Assembly: GCF_002847285.1 (NCBI RefSeq) | Contig: NZ_CP025407.1 | Location: 1,116,001-1,180,000, forward strand | DNA length: 64,000 nucleotides | Source of the DNA: Streptomyces sp. CMB-StM0423 | Lineage (GTDB): Bacteria; Actinomycetota; Actinomycetes; Streptomycetales; Streptomycetaceae | Direction: 5' to 3' | In this document: piece by piece, positions 9,635-17,777 of the stretch | Numbering within the stretch: the stretch's first letter is position 1 | Layout: each line of letters opens with the position of its first letter | The notes under the pieces: generated by a model | Database searches by the model: none | Told to the model about the DNA's origin: nothing | What the model saw: the letters and a program-made list of their open reading frames with translations, nothing else | Translations under genes and position numbers: made by a program

Positions 9635-9707
9635 CTTACTTATATAAATTCTGGGCCGAACGGCATCCCCGATGGGTTCGACCAGCAAGAAAGGCAGGAG
9701 GCGCCCG

Positions 9708-10991
9708 ATGGGCAAGCGGACCGACCGTGTCGCGATGGCCACGGCACTGGGCCTCGTCGCACTGGCAGGCTGTGCCGTCGGCGGCGGGGACGAGGGCGGG
9801 AAGGAGTCGGGGGGTGAGGTGACGCTTAGCCTGCTCACCTTCGAGACACCGAACCTGACGGCCGAGTACTGGGACGACATCATCGCCAGGACCAGCGCCG
9901 AGGTCCCGGGAGTGAAGATCAAGAAGCTCGTCGCGCCGAGCGCCGAGCAGCGCAACGAGTACGCGCGCCAGCTCGACTCGACCGGCGCCCTGCCCGACAT
10001 CATGGTCGCCATCGACCCCGCCGGGCTGGCGGAGTCGGGCAAGCTCGCCCAGTTCGGCGAGAAGGAACTGGCGGACTGGGTCAGCCCGACCGCCAGCAGC
10101 TTCGACGGCAAGATCTACCAGTTGCCCACCAACTCGCAAACCTGGCAGATCTACTACCGCAAGGCGGCCTTCGACAAGGCGGGCATCACCACGCCGCCGA
10201 AGCGGTGGGACGACCTCCTCACCGCGGTCGACAAGCTCAAGGCAGAGGGGATCACACCGTTCGTCATCGGCGGCGGTGCACCGGACGGCCTCGGCCCACG
10301 CTGGACCTTCGCACAGCTCGTCGCCAACGAGGTCTACGCCCAGGACCCCCAGTGGCTCGGCAAACTCATCGCGGGCAAGACCGACTTCAGCGACCCGCTG
10401 TTCGTCAACGCGGCGACCAAGATGGAGGCGCTGGCCAACAAGGACAACGTCGACAACCTCTCGGCCACCTACGCACAGGCCCAGGACGACTTCCTCGCCG
10501 GCAAAGGCGCCATGTACCCGATGGGCTCGTGGTTCCCCGCAGCCCCGGACAAGGCCCAGCAGAAACAGATCGGCGTCTTCCCCATGCCCACGCAGGACGG
10601 CTCGCGAGTCCTGCCCGTGTACACCGGCGGCGGACTGTCCGTGAGCGACGAGGCCGCCGACGTCGACAAGGCAAAGAAGTGGGCCATCGAGTTCTCCAAG
10701 CTCAACGCCGACGGCGGGGCACGGTACGACGGCTTGTTCGTCGCCCTCAAGGGCTACAAACCGCCCGCCGGCCTCTCGCCCCTGTACAACGAGACCCTCG
10801 ACCTCTACGACAAGGCCCAGTCCAGCGGAACGGTGACGCCGAGCTTCGGCAACGAAGCCGGCATCCCGGCCCTGCCCTCGGGCTTCATACCCAAAGCCGA
10901 CGCCGCACTGAACGACCTCCTCAACGGCCGTGCGGACGTAGACCAGTTCGTCACGACGCTGAACGAGAAGTTCGAGGAGCTCTCGCAGTGA
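9708..10991 (+). CDS. ABC sugar importer, substrate-binding lipoprotein
   Basis: A 427-residue extracytoplasmic sugar-binding protein of the bacterial type 1 family. A lipoprotein signal peptide ends in the lipobox LVALAGC, followed by a Gly/Glu linker and the mature fold with PDIMVAIDPAGLAESGKL, YQLPTNSQTWQIYYRK and MYPMGSW. ATG 9708 is chosen because GGAGG lies six bases upstream; an ATG 36 bases earlier has no such site. It is the first gene of a three-gene importer operon whose permeases overlap it. No ATPase is encoded here, so the permeases presumably use a shared MsiK-type ATPase, as is usual for actinomycete sugar importers. Expression is probably controlled by the divergent ROK regulator. 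Confidence 0.92.
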   Translation: MGKRTDRVAMATALGLVALAGCAVGGGDEGGKESGGEVTLSLLTFETPNLTAEYWDDIIARTSAEVPGVKIKKLVAPSAEQRNEYARQLDSTGALPDIMVAIDPAGLAESGKLAQFGEKELADWVSPTASSFDGKIYQLPTNSQTWQIYYRKAAFDKAGITTPPKRWDDLLTAVDKLKAEGITPFVIGGGAPDGLGPRWTFAQLVANEVYAQDPQWLGKLIAGKTDFSDPLFVNAATKMEALANKDNVDNLSATYAQAQDDFLAGKGAMYPMGSWFPAAPDKAQQKQIGVFPMPTQDGSRVLPVYTGGGLSVSDEAADVDKAKKWAIEFSKLNADGGARYDGLFVALKGYKPPAGLSPLYNETLDLYDKAQSSGTVTPSFGNEAGIPALPSGFIPKADAALNDLLNGRADVDQFVTTLNEKFEELSQ

Positions 10992-11986
10992 CGAACTCCG
11001 TGCGCTCCCGGACGGGAACCGTCGCTACCGGAGGGATCCCGCGGCCCGGTCGGCCACGGCCCGATCCGGCCCCGTCCAGGCGCGCGGGCGGACCGCGCGG
11101 GCGCCGCTCCCGGACGTGGTCGTCCGCGGGAGCCTTCGCCGTCTTCGTCCTGCCGACCCTCACGCTCTTCACCGCGATGGTCCTCGCCCCCATCCTGTGG
11201 ACGCTCGACATCGGGATGACCGACGAGCGCGCCACCCGCCCGGAGACCTCGTTCGTGGGCCTGGACAACTACGGCTTCCTCCTGGAGGACGAGGAGTTCC
11301 GGCACTCCATGTGGAACACCGTGGTCATCACCGTGATCGTGGTGCTGCTGACGAACCTGCTCGGCCTCGCGATCGCCCTGCTGCTGCGCCGGCAGGGCCG
11401 GCTCTACAGCTTGCTGCGAGGCGTCTACTTCACACCGGTGATCCTCTCCGCCGTGGTGGTGTCGGTGATCGGGCGCTCGGTCCTGGCGGACGACGGCCTG
11501 CTGAACAGCACGCTCGTCTCGATGGGGGTCGAGAGCCCGCCGGGGTGGCTCACGGATCCGTCGTACGCGATCTACTCCGTCTCCGGAATCATGGTCTGGC
11601 AGATGCTCGGCTTCGCCGTCGTGGTCTACCTCGCCGGGCTCGCGGGAATCCCCGCCGAGTTGGAGGAGGCGGCGAGCCTCGACGGCGCCGGCCCCTGGCA
11701 GCAGTTCCGCGCGATCACCTGGCCGATGCTCGCACCCGCGCTGACGATCAACACCGTGATGCTGATGATCAGCACGTTCAAGGTCTACGACCAGATCGCC
11801 GTGCTCACCAACGGCGGCCCGGGGACCAACGGCACGGCCACCGTCGCCTTCGAGGTGATCCGCACCGCCTTCTCCGAGCAACGCCCGGGAGTGGCGTCCG
11901 CGATGGCCGGGATCATGCTCGTCGTGGTTTCGGCCGCGAGCGTGACCACGCTGAAACTCCTGCAACGACGAGAGGTGAACCTGTGA
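10988..11986 (+). CDS. ABC sugar importer permease, MalF type
   Basis: A 332-residue inner-membrane permease starting at the GTG that overlaps the stop of the binding-protein gene (GTGA), which indicates translational coupling. After a basic, proline-rich N-terminal tail of about 40 residues come six predicted membrane segments. The EAA loop ELEEAASLDGAGPWQQFRAI, which docks the ATPase, lies near residue 230. It partners with the MalG-type permease that overlaps its own stop codon. Substrate is probably an alpha-galactoside or similar oligosaccharide, inferred from the neighbouring alpha-galactosidase. Confidence 0.9.
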   Translation: MTNSVRSRTGTVATGGIPRPGRPRPDPAPSRRAGGPRGRRSRTWSSAGAFAVFVLPTLTLFTAMVLAPILWTLDIGMTDERATRPETSFVGLDNYGFLLEDEEFRHSMWNTVVITVIVVLLTNLLGLAIALLLRRQGRLYSLLRGVYFTPVILSAVVVSVIGRSVLADDGLLNSTLVSMGVESPPGWLTDPSYAIYSVSGIMVWQMLGFAVVVYLAGLAGIPAELEEAASLDGAGPWQQFRAITWPMLAPALTINTVMLMISTFKVYDQIAVLTNGGPGTNGTATVAFEVIRTAFSEQRPGVASAMAGIMLVVVSAASVTTLKLLQRREVNL

Positions 11987-12810
11987 AGTCCCGAACGTCA
12001 TGGGTCCGCCCACTGCTGGCCATCGCCGTGGCGGCCGTTTTCTGCCTGCCGCTCTACGTGGCTCTGGTCAACGTCTTCAAACCCAGCACCGACGTCGTCG
12101 CATCGCCGCTGGCGCTCCCGGCTCCGCCTACCCTCGACAACATCGAGCACGTGCTCAGCCGGCCGGACGGGCTGTTCTGGTACGGCCTCGCCAACTCCGT
12201 CATCCTGACCACCCTGACGATCCTCATCACCACCGTGCTGGCCGCGATGTCGGCGTATCACCTGGTCCGGTCGGGACGCTGGTGGAGCCGCGCCATTCTC
12301 GGCGTCATGCTGGCCGGCCTGATGATCCCGCCCGCGGTGATCATACTTCCGATCACACGGATCCTGGACGCCATCGGTTTGATGCACACGATGCCGGGCG
12401 CGGTGCTGGTCGACGTCGGCTACTACCTGCCGTTCGCGGTGTTCGTCTTCATGGGCTTCGTCCGCTCGGTCCCCCGCGAACTCGAAGAGGCAGCGGCGGT
12501 CGACGGCGCCGGCCGGTTCCGGATCTTCTGGCAGGTGGTCTTCCCGCTCCTGCGGCCGGCCTCGGCCAGCGTGCTCATCTTCCTCGGAGTCTGGGTCTGG
12601 AACGACTTCCTGACACCACTGCTCGTCCTGGGCCCGGGAGCCGGGAACACCGTGACGGTCGGGATCTTCCGCTCGATCGGCCCCTACCAGCAGGACTTCG
12701 GGGCGGTGTTCGCCTTCATGCTGCTGGCCACACTGCCCGTCCTCGTCTTCTACCTCGCGCTTCAGAAGCACTTCGTCCGCGGACTGACCGGCGGTGCCAC
12801 GAAGGGATGA
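11983..12810 (+). CDS. ABC sugar importer permease, MalG type
   Basis: A 275-residue permease beginning at GTG 11983, again within a GTGA overlap with the preceding stop. It has six membrane segments and the EAA loop ELEEAAAVDGAGRFRIFWQV near residue 165. It also has the MalG-typical WVWNDFLTPLLVL in the next membrane segment. With the preceding permease it forms the heterodimeric channel. It is followed after 56 bases by a secreted enzyme that has its own ribosome binding site and is probably in the same transcript. Confidence 0.9.
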   Translation: MKSRTSWVRPLLAIAVAAVFCLPLYVALVNVFKPSTDVVASPLALPAPPTLDNIEHVLSRPDGLFWYGLANSVILTTLTILITTVLAAMSAYHLVRSGRWWSRAILGVMLAGLMIPPAVIILPITRILDAIGLMHTMPGAVLVDVGYYLPFAVFVFMGFVRSVPRELEEAAAVDGAGRFRIFWQVVFPLLRPASASVLIFLGVWVWNDFLTPLLVLGPGAGNTVTVGIFRSIGPYQQDFGAVFAFMLLATLPVLVFYLALQKHFVRGLTGGATKG

Positions 12811-12866
12811 CCGGCACGACCGTCCGGTCCGTGCACTACCAATCGAGATGTGACAGGAGAACCGCC

Positions 12867-15317
12867 ATGCAATCGCCGAAGCCGACACACGTTCCCCAGC
12901 ACACCCCGCGAAGAACCGTACTCCGCCGCACAGCCGGAGCGCTGGCAGTCACGATGCTGCCCGCGGGAACCCTCTCCGCGGTCGGCGCGCAACCGGCGCT
13001 GGCAGGGTCTCGTGGAACGACTCCGTCGATCAGGATTCGGGCCGGCTATTTGGACCTCGAACTCGACCAGGCCGGGACGGTCGTGGGCCTGGTGGACAGC
13101 AGGACCGGGGTCGACTATCTCGCGCCCGATCACGCAGCGCCCCTGGTCAGCCTGGTTGTCGACGGCGAGCAGCAACGACCCGCCAAGGTGGACCGCTCCG
13201 GACCCGGCGGCCAGATACTCTCGTTCCGAAACGGGGCGGCGAACTGGACGATCCAGGTTAAGTTGACCGGCAAGCGGGGATACACCACGTTCGAGGCGGT
13301 CGCCGTCGACGCGCCGCGGAACGTCGATGTGCAGACCCTGCTCTGGGGCCCCCTGGCCACGTCGGTCTCCGCGGTGATCGGCACAGCGGTGGGCGTGGTC
13401 CGCGACGACGATTTCGCCATCGGGCTCCGCCCGCTGACCGACCGCACCGAAGGCGCCTGGCCGCAGGAATACCAGGACATGGGCTGGGAGAGCGAAGTCG
13501 ACCACGACCCGGACCACGTGAGCGTGGGTTCTCTGGAGGAGTGGAGCGCGGCGGGCGTGACTCCCTGGGGTTCCGTACTGCGCGCCTTCACCTTCGACTA
13601 CACCAAGGAACGCCACCGCAAGGTACACGGATACCCGATCGCGGTCGGGCCGCTGCCCGGCCGCGACGGCAAGATCGCAGGCTCCAAGATGGCACTCTTC
13701 GGAGCCTCGCCTGAGGCGACGCCGACGATCCTGTCCAACATCGCGGCGGGCGAGAAGCTGCCGTACCCAAGGCTGAACGGTCAGTGGCAGAAGACCTCCC
13801 AGGCGAGCAACCAGTCATGGTTGGTGCTCGGCGACCTGCGGACCGACAACATTCCGGCGGCCGCAGGATTCGCCCAGGCGGCCGGCATGGGGCGCATCTA
13901 CTCACTTACCACCAACTACGGCCCGTGGGCGTCGAGCGGTCACTACAGGTTCGACGCGAGCCTGGGCGGGAGCGACGCCGGGGCCGCGGCAGCCGTGGAC
14001 ATCGCCAGGACCGACGGTGTACAACTCGGCGTGCACACCCTGTCGGACTTCATCGGCACCGGCGATGAAGCCTACGACTGGGCCTGGAGCCCGCGAGACG
14101 ACTACGTCACGGCACCCGCCGACGACCGGCTCGTGACCGGGGGCAGCGCCTCGCTCACTCGTCCGTTGCCGGCCGGCGACACCACCGTGTACCTCGACTC
14201 CGGCACACTGCTTGCTGCGGGCGTATACCACAGCATATTGCGCATCGGGGACGAATTCGTCAGCTACGAAGCGGCCGAGCAGGTGGGGAAGGAGTGGAAG
14301 TTGACCGGCCTGCGTCGCGCGCGTTGGGGATCGGTCGCGGCCTCACACGCTGCGGGCGACCGCGCCGCCCGAACCGTGGCCAACAGCTACGGCGGCGCGA
14401 TCGGTAACCATGCCATCCTTGACGAGATCATCGACAGGCTGTCCACCGCATGGAACGCAACCGGTATCACCGGGATGTCCTGGGACGGTCTGGAGTCGGC
14501 ATCGGAGTCCGGCTGGGGCGCTTACGGCATCGCTCACCTGGTGAACACGACGTATGCACGAACCGATGCCAAGGACCGGTTGATCTCCGAGACCAGCCGG
14601 ATGACCTCGAACACCTGGGACACGCTGACCCGGGCGAGCTGGGGTGAAGTCGGCAGCACCTCCATGGAGCAGGTCCTGAAGAACAACACCTACCTCCGGG
14701 CGAACTACCTCCCCGGAATGCTCGGTTGGATCAGCCTCACAGGCTCGGACAGCCTGCTCACCATGGAGTGGAAGCTGGCCCGAGGCGCGGGGCTGAACGC
14801 CGGAGCAGGATTCCAGTCCTCGGTTTCCAGCCTCGTGTCGGGCGGGGAGAACACCAAGCGGCTGCTTGAGGCCATCCAGCAATGGGAGACGGCACGCAAC
14901 CTGGGTGCGTTCACCGCGGAGCAGCGGGAGCGCTTCCGCGATCTGACGACGAACTGGCACCTGACCGTGGTCAAGCCGGGCCTGCGATGGTCTCTGCAGG
15001 AGCTGGACACCGCCGGGAACCCGGTCGGCGACCCCCAGGCCGTCATCGCGCCGACCCCGGAACTCGGCCCCGGCTCGCTGCCCGCGGCGACCGAGGGCTC
15101 CCTGTACGAGGCGGTCGTGAAGACCAATACGCCGGCGACCACGCGATACGCGGTGACCTCGGGGGCCCTGCCCGCGGGGCTCGCACTCAACGCCGACACC
15201 GGAGGGATCGTGGGCACCCCGGTCAAGGCGGGCACCGCGCAGTTCACGATCACGGCGTACCAGAGTTCCGGTCAGCCGCCGGCGCAGCGCGACTGCGTGA
15301 TCGACGTCAAGCAGTGA
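12867..15317 (+). CDS. Secreted TAT protein, glycoside-hydrolase-like, with C-terminal Ig-like domain
   Basis: 816 residues, ATG 12867 with AGGAGA seven bases upstream. The N-terminus carries a twin-arginine signal (RRTVLRRTAGALAVTMLPAG). The body starts with a beta-sandwich-like region (to about 290). It continues into a probable TIM-barrel region with GRIYSLTTNYGPWASSG, DGVQLGVHTLSDFIGTG and ITGMSWDGLESASESG near 533, whose Asp could be catalytic. Residues about 753-796 match a putative Ig (He_PIG-like) domain with SGALPAGLALNADTGGIVGT. I cannot place the catalytic region in a named GH family. It sits at the end of the importer operon, so it probably releases the sugar that the importer takes up. 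A strong hairpin follows. Confidence 0.7.
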   Translation: MQSPKPTHVPQHTPRRTVLRRTAGALAVTMLPAGTLSAVGAQPALAGSRGTTPSIRIRAGYLDLELDQAGTVVGLVDSRTGVDYLAPDHAAPLVSLVVDGEQQRPAKVDRSGPGGQILSFRNGAANWTIQVKLTGKRGYTTFEAVAVDAPRNVDVQTLLWGPLATSVSAVIGTAVGVVRDDDFAIGLRPLTDRTEGAWPQEYQDMGWESEVDHDPDHVSVGSLEEWSAAGVTPWGSVLRAFTFDYTKERHRKVHGYPIAVGPLPGRDGKIAGSKMALFGASPEATPTILSNIAAGEKLPYPRLNGQWQKTSQASNQSWLVLGDLRTDNIPAAAGFAQAAGMGRIYSLTTNYGPWASSGHYRFDASLGGSDAGAAAAVDIARTDGVQLGVHTLSDFIGTGDEAYDWAWSPRDDYVTAPADDRLVTGGSASLTRPLPAGDTTVYLDSGTLLAAGVYHSILRIGDEFVSYEAAEQVGKEWKLTGLRRARWGSVAASHAAGDRAARTVANSYGGAIGNHAILDEIIDRLSTAWNATGITGMSWDGLESASESGWGAYGIAHLVNTTYARTDAKDRLISETSRMTSNTWDTLTRASWGEVGSTSMEQVLKNNTYLRANYLPGMLGWISLTGSDSLLTMEWKLARGAGLNAGAGFQSSVSSLVSGGENTKRLLEAIQQWETARNLGAFTAEQRERFRDLTTNWHLTVVKPGLRWSLQELDTAGNPVGDPQAVIAPTPELGPGSLPAATEGSLYEAVVKTNTPATTRYAVTSGALPAGLALNADTGGIVGTPVKAGTAQFTITAYQSSGQPPAQRDCVIDVKQ

Positions 15318-15374
15318 GCCGGGCAAGCCGCGACGGAGGATCAGCGTCACGCTGAACACGTCCACATGCACCGC

Positions 15375-15406
15375 CGCCCGTGTGAGCGCGAGCGTTCACA
15401 CGGGCG
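15375..15406 (+). terminator. Hairpin terminator after the importer operon
   Basis: CGCCCGTGTGA pairs perfectly with TCACACGGGCG around a ten-base loop that can pair further (GCGC/GCGT). It lies 58 bases after the stop of the secreted protein and closes the importer operon. Confidence 0.6.
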
Positions 15407-15444
15407 ACGTGCCCGAGCCGTACCTGGTGAACGGACGGGAGATG

Positions 15445-15555
15445 AGCGCCCTGCACGACCGGCTCCGTGAGGCCGTCCGCCGTTCGCAGGGTCGAAGCCC
15501 GGGGCCGACCGCGGCGGTCGTGGACTCGCAATCCGTGAAGGCGGACGCCACCGTC
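15445..15555 (+). pseudogene. IS5-family transposase fragment
   Basis: The plus-strand translation contains HDRLREAVRRSQGRSPGPTA followed by AVVDSQSVKADATV. This matches the segment around the first catalytic aspartate of IS5-type DDE transposases, where VIDSQSVKA is the conserved stretch. Similarity stops abruptly at about 15555. From there the sequence matches, on the other strand, an AfsR-like regulator, so the fragment is truncated on both sides. Confidence 0.65.
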
Positions 15556-15563
15556 CACCATGA

Positions 15564-16240
15564 CACCGCCAAGTCGCCCACCCGTAGCTCGTCCAAACGC
15601 CGGTACTCGTCAGACAATCTGCGGGCCAGCTCCGAGACTGTCCACGTTGACCGTGCTGCCAGGCGTGACGCCGTGATGCGGATGGCCAGGGGATGGCGGC
15701 CGCAGGCGGCGACGTCCATCGCCGCGTCGCGCTCGGAGTCGACACGGTCCGGGCCGGCAACGCGGGTGAAGAGCAGCAACGCCTCGTCCGGGACCATCAC
15801 ATCCAGGTCGACATGAGGTGCGCCGGCCAGATCCGTCATCCGCGCCCGCGACGTGACCAGTGCGGTGCCGCCCTCCGGGCCCGGCAGCAGCCGACGGATC
15901 TGCGCGGCATCACGGGCGTTGTCCAGGAGAGTCAGTACTCGGCGTCCGGCGAGCGCCGAGCGGTACAGCGCCGCACGCTCGTCGACCGGCTCGGGAATGT
16001 CCGCCTCCGGGATACCCAAGGCCCGCAGGAACGTGCCCAGGACAGCCGCCGGCTCCGCGGGCGACGGGCCCGAGCCCTGCAGGTCCGTATACAGCTGACC
16101 ATCGGGGAACGACTCACGCGCCGCGTATGCCACGTGCACCGCGAGCGCAGTCTTCCCCACACCGGGGATGCCAGAGACCGTCATGGGCCTGTCCGGCGAG
16201 ATCGCCAGTCTCCTGCTCAGCTCCTTGGCAAGGCATTCCC
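15564..16240 (-). pseudogene. AfsR/SARP-type regulator, NB-ARC fragment
   Basis: The minus frame gives the nucleotide-binding domain of an AfsR-like regulator. The P-loop is GIPGVGKTALAVHVAY, Walker B is RRVLTLLDNARD, and TALVTSRARMTDLAG, HPLAIRITASRLA and LARRLSDEYRRLDELRVGDLAV follow. The N-terminal SARP DNA-binding and transcriptional activation domains and the C-terminal TPR repeats are missing. The fragment stops exactly where the IS5 remnant begins. An ATG at 16184 would give a 262-residue frame, but its tail is read through the transposase remnant in antisense, so a functional protein is unlikely. This is probably a decay product of a pathway regulator gene. Confidence 0.7.
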
Positions 16241-16508
16241 GGCCTCGATCTTTCTTGACAGTCTGCCGACGGAGTTGGCGGACTGTTTCGCTTTCGGTGG
16301 CTGATGCCGGGCAGGCCGACTGCCCGAGTGTCCGGCTGTTCTTGCGCTCAAGCGGGGCGATTCAGCCCTCACACCGAGGCAAGAGCCGACTCAAGCGGCT
16401 CCGACCTGGCGAAACGGTGCACGAACCGATCATGCAGAGCCGCCACAAAGACCGCTGCAGTACCAGGGCCGCGTACGGCGGCCGGTGGAGTCGAAGGGGC
16501 TTGTTGAA

Positions 16509-16520
16509 CGATAATATTCG
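16509..16520. promoter_or_regulatory. Operator candidate CGATAATATTCG before lacI-type gene
   Basis: CGA and TCG arms flank an AT-rich core 21 bases before the regulator ATG. It resembles the CGATAA half of the sites at 6026 and 23271 and may serve autoregulation. The region 16241-16541 otherwise shows no gene. Confidence 0.3.
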
Positions 16521-16541
16521 AGTTCTCGCCGGTGGTGCATC

Positions 16542-17744
16542 ATGACATTCTCGGGTGGCGTGGCCCCCAGGGGGCCGGACGGTATCGAGGAAGTGGACGG
16601 TGACGTGGCACGTAATCCCGGACAGGGGCGCTCTGCTGCCGGTGCACCTGCGACGATCTCGGATGTCGCCGCGGCGGCGGGCGTGTCGCGGCAGACCGTC
16701 TCCAACGTCGTCAACGTGCCCGAGCGGGTAGGGGCCGAGACGCGTGAGCGGGTGCAGCGAGTCATCGCGGAACTCGACTACCGGCCCAATCGGCTCGCAC
16801 GCTCACTGCGGGCCAGCTCTCCGGGGATGGTCGGCTACCGCATTCAGCCGGTGGTCAGCGGTTCGGTGGCCAGCGTGCAGGACGGCTTCCTGCACGCCCT
16901 GGCCGAGGCCGGCCGGGCCAGTGACCGGCATGTGCTGCTCTTCACGGCCGACGGTCCCGAAGACGAGAGTGAGTACTGCCAGTCTCTGTGGCGGTCCGGA
17001 ACGGTGAGCAGCGTGGTGCTCTACGACATCGCGCCCCACGATGAGCGGCCTGGCCGGCTGGCAGCCGCCGGGGTGCCCTTCGCGGCGTTCGGGCGCACCG
17101 CGGCCGGGACGGAGGCGTATAGCTGGGTGGACGTGGACAACGCCGCCGGCGTCTCGGCGGCCGTCGATCATCTGGTGTCCGGCGGCCACGGACGGATCGG
17201 CTTCCTCGGCTGGCCGGAGGGTACGAGTGTGGGCGACGCTCGGGCGCAGGGCTGGGTCACAGCCATGGACCGCAACGGCCTGCTCGCGGACAGCCACCGC
17301 CTCGACGTACGGGGCCCGGACACGATGGCCGACGGTACGCGGCTCATGGCGGAGTTGCTGGACCGGCCCAAGCCGCCCACCGCCGTGGTCGCCGCGACGG
17401 ACACGCTCGCCGTCGGAGCACTGCAGGCGCTGCGGGACCGTGGCGTGCGCCCGGGGCAGGACGTGGGGGTGGTCGGGTTCGACGACACGGCGGCTGCCGC
17501 GGCGCTCGGGCTGTCCAGTGTGCGGCAGCCGATTCAGGAGGTGGGCCGCACGATCATGGCCGAGCTGCTGAGGCTCACCACGGGGACCAAGAAGGAGACG
17601 GAGGCGTCGCAGCGGGCGGAGGCGAGGGGGAAGAACGAGGCCAAGGAGCGGGCGAGCGGTCCGGATGAGTCGTCCGGACCGCTGCAACTGCTCCTGGAGC
17701 CTGAGCTGGTGGTCCGGTCCAGCAGCACTCCCGCTGCGCGGTGA
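16542..17744 (+). CDS. LacI-family transcriptional regulator
   Basis: 400 residues. The HTH and hinge helix cover about 38-90 (ATISDVAAAAGVSRQTVSNV, then DYRPNRLARSLR). The periplasmic-binding-protein-like effector domain follows, with VVAATDTLAVGALQALRDRG and VGVVGFDDTAAAAALGLSSV. ATG 16542 gives a 37-residue tail before the HTH; a GTG at 16602 would give a more usual N-terminus. Near the C-terminus about 30 charged residues (KKETEASQRAEARGKNEAKE and on) are inserted before the last strand QLLLEPELVVRSS, an unusual loop. It is convergent with the GH65 operon and probably represses that operon, and possibly the glycosidase at 2804, through TATCGATA-type operators. Confidence 0.9.
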   Translation: MTFSGGVAPRGPDGIEEVDGDVARNPGQGRSAAGAPATISDVAAAAGVSRQTVSNVVNVPERVGAETRERVQRVIAELDYRPNRLARSLRASSPGMVGYRIQPVVSGSVASVQDGFLHALAEAGRASDRHVLLFTADGPEDESEYCQSLWRSGTVSSVVLYDIAPHDERPGRLAAAGVPFAAFGRTAAGTEAYSWVDVDNAAGVSAAVDHLVSGGHGRIGFLGWPEGTSVGDARAQGWVTAMDRNGLLADSHRLDVRGPDTMADGTRLMAELLDRPKPPTAVVAATDTLAVGALQALRDRGVRPGQDVGVVGFDDTAAAAALGLSSVRQPIQEVGRTIMAELLRLTTGTKKETEASQRAEARGKNEAKERASGPDESSGPLQLLLEPELVVRSSSTPAAR

Positions 17745-17777
17745 CGGCCTCGACGCCCGGCCGTTGCGCGCCGGCCG

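Noticed and set aside
16240..16304. Plus-strand peptide LPTELADCF next to the minus-strand AfsR-like fragment, resembling the LPxxLADF linker of that family
   Set aside because: Nine residues on the opposite strand are too few to prove an inverted rearrangement; no further similarity follows.
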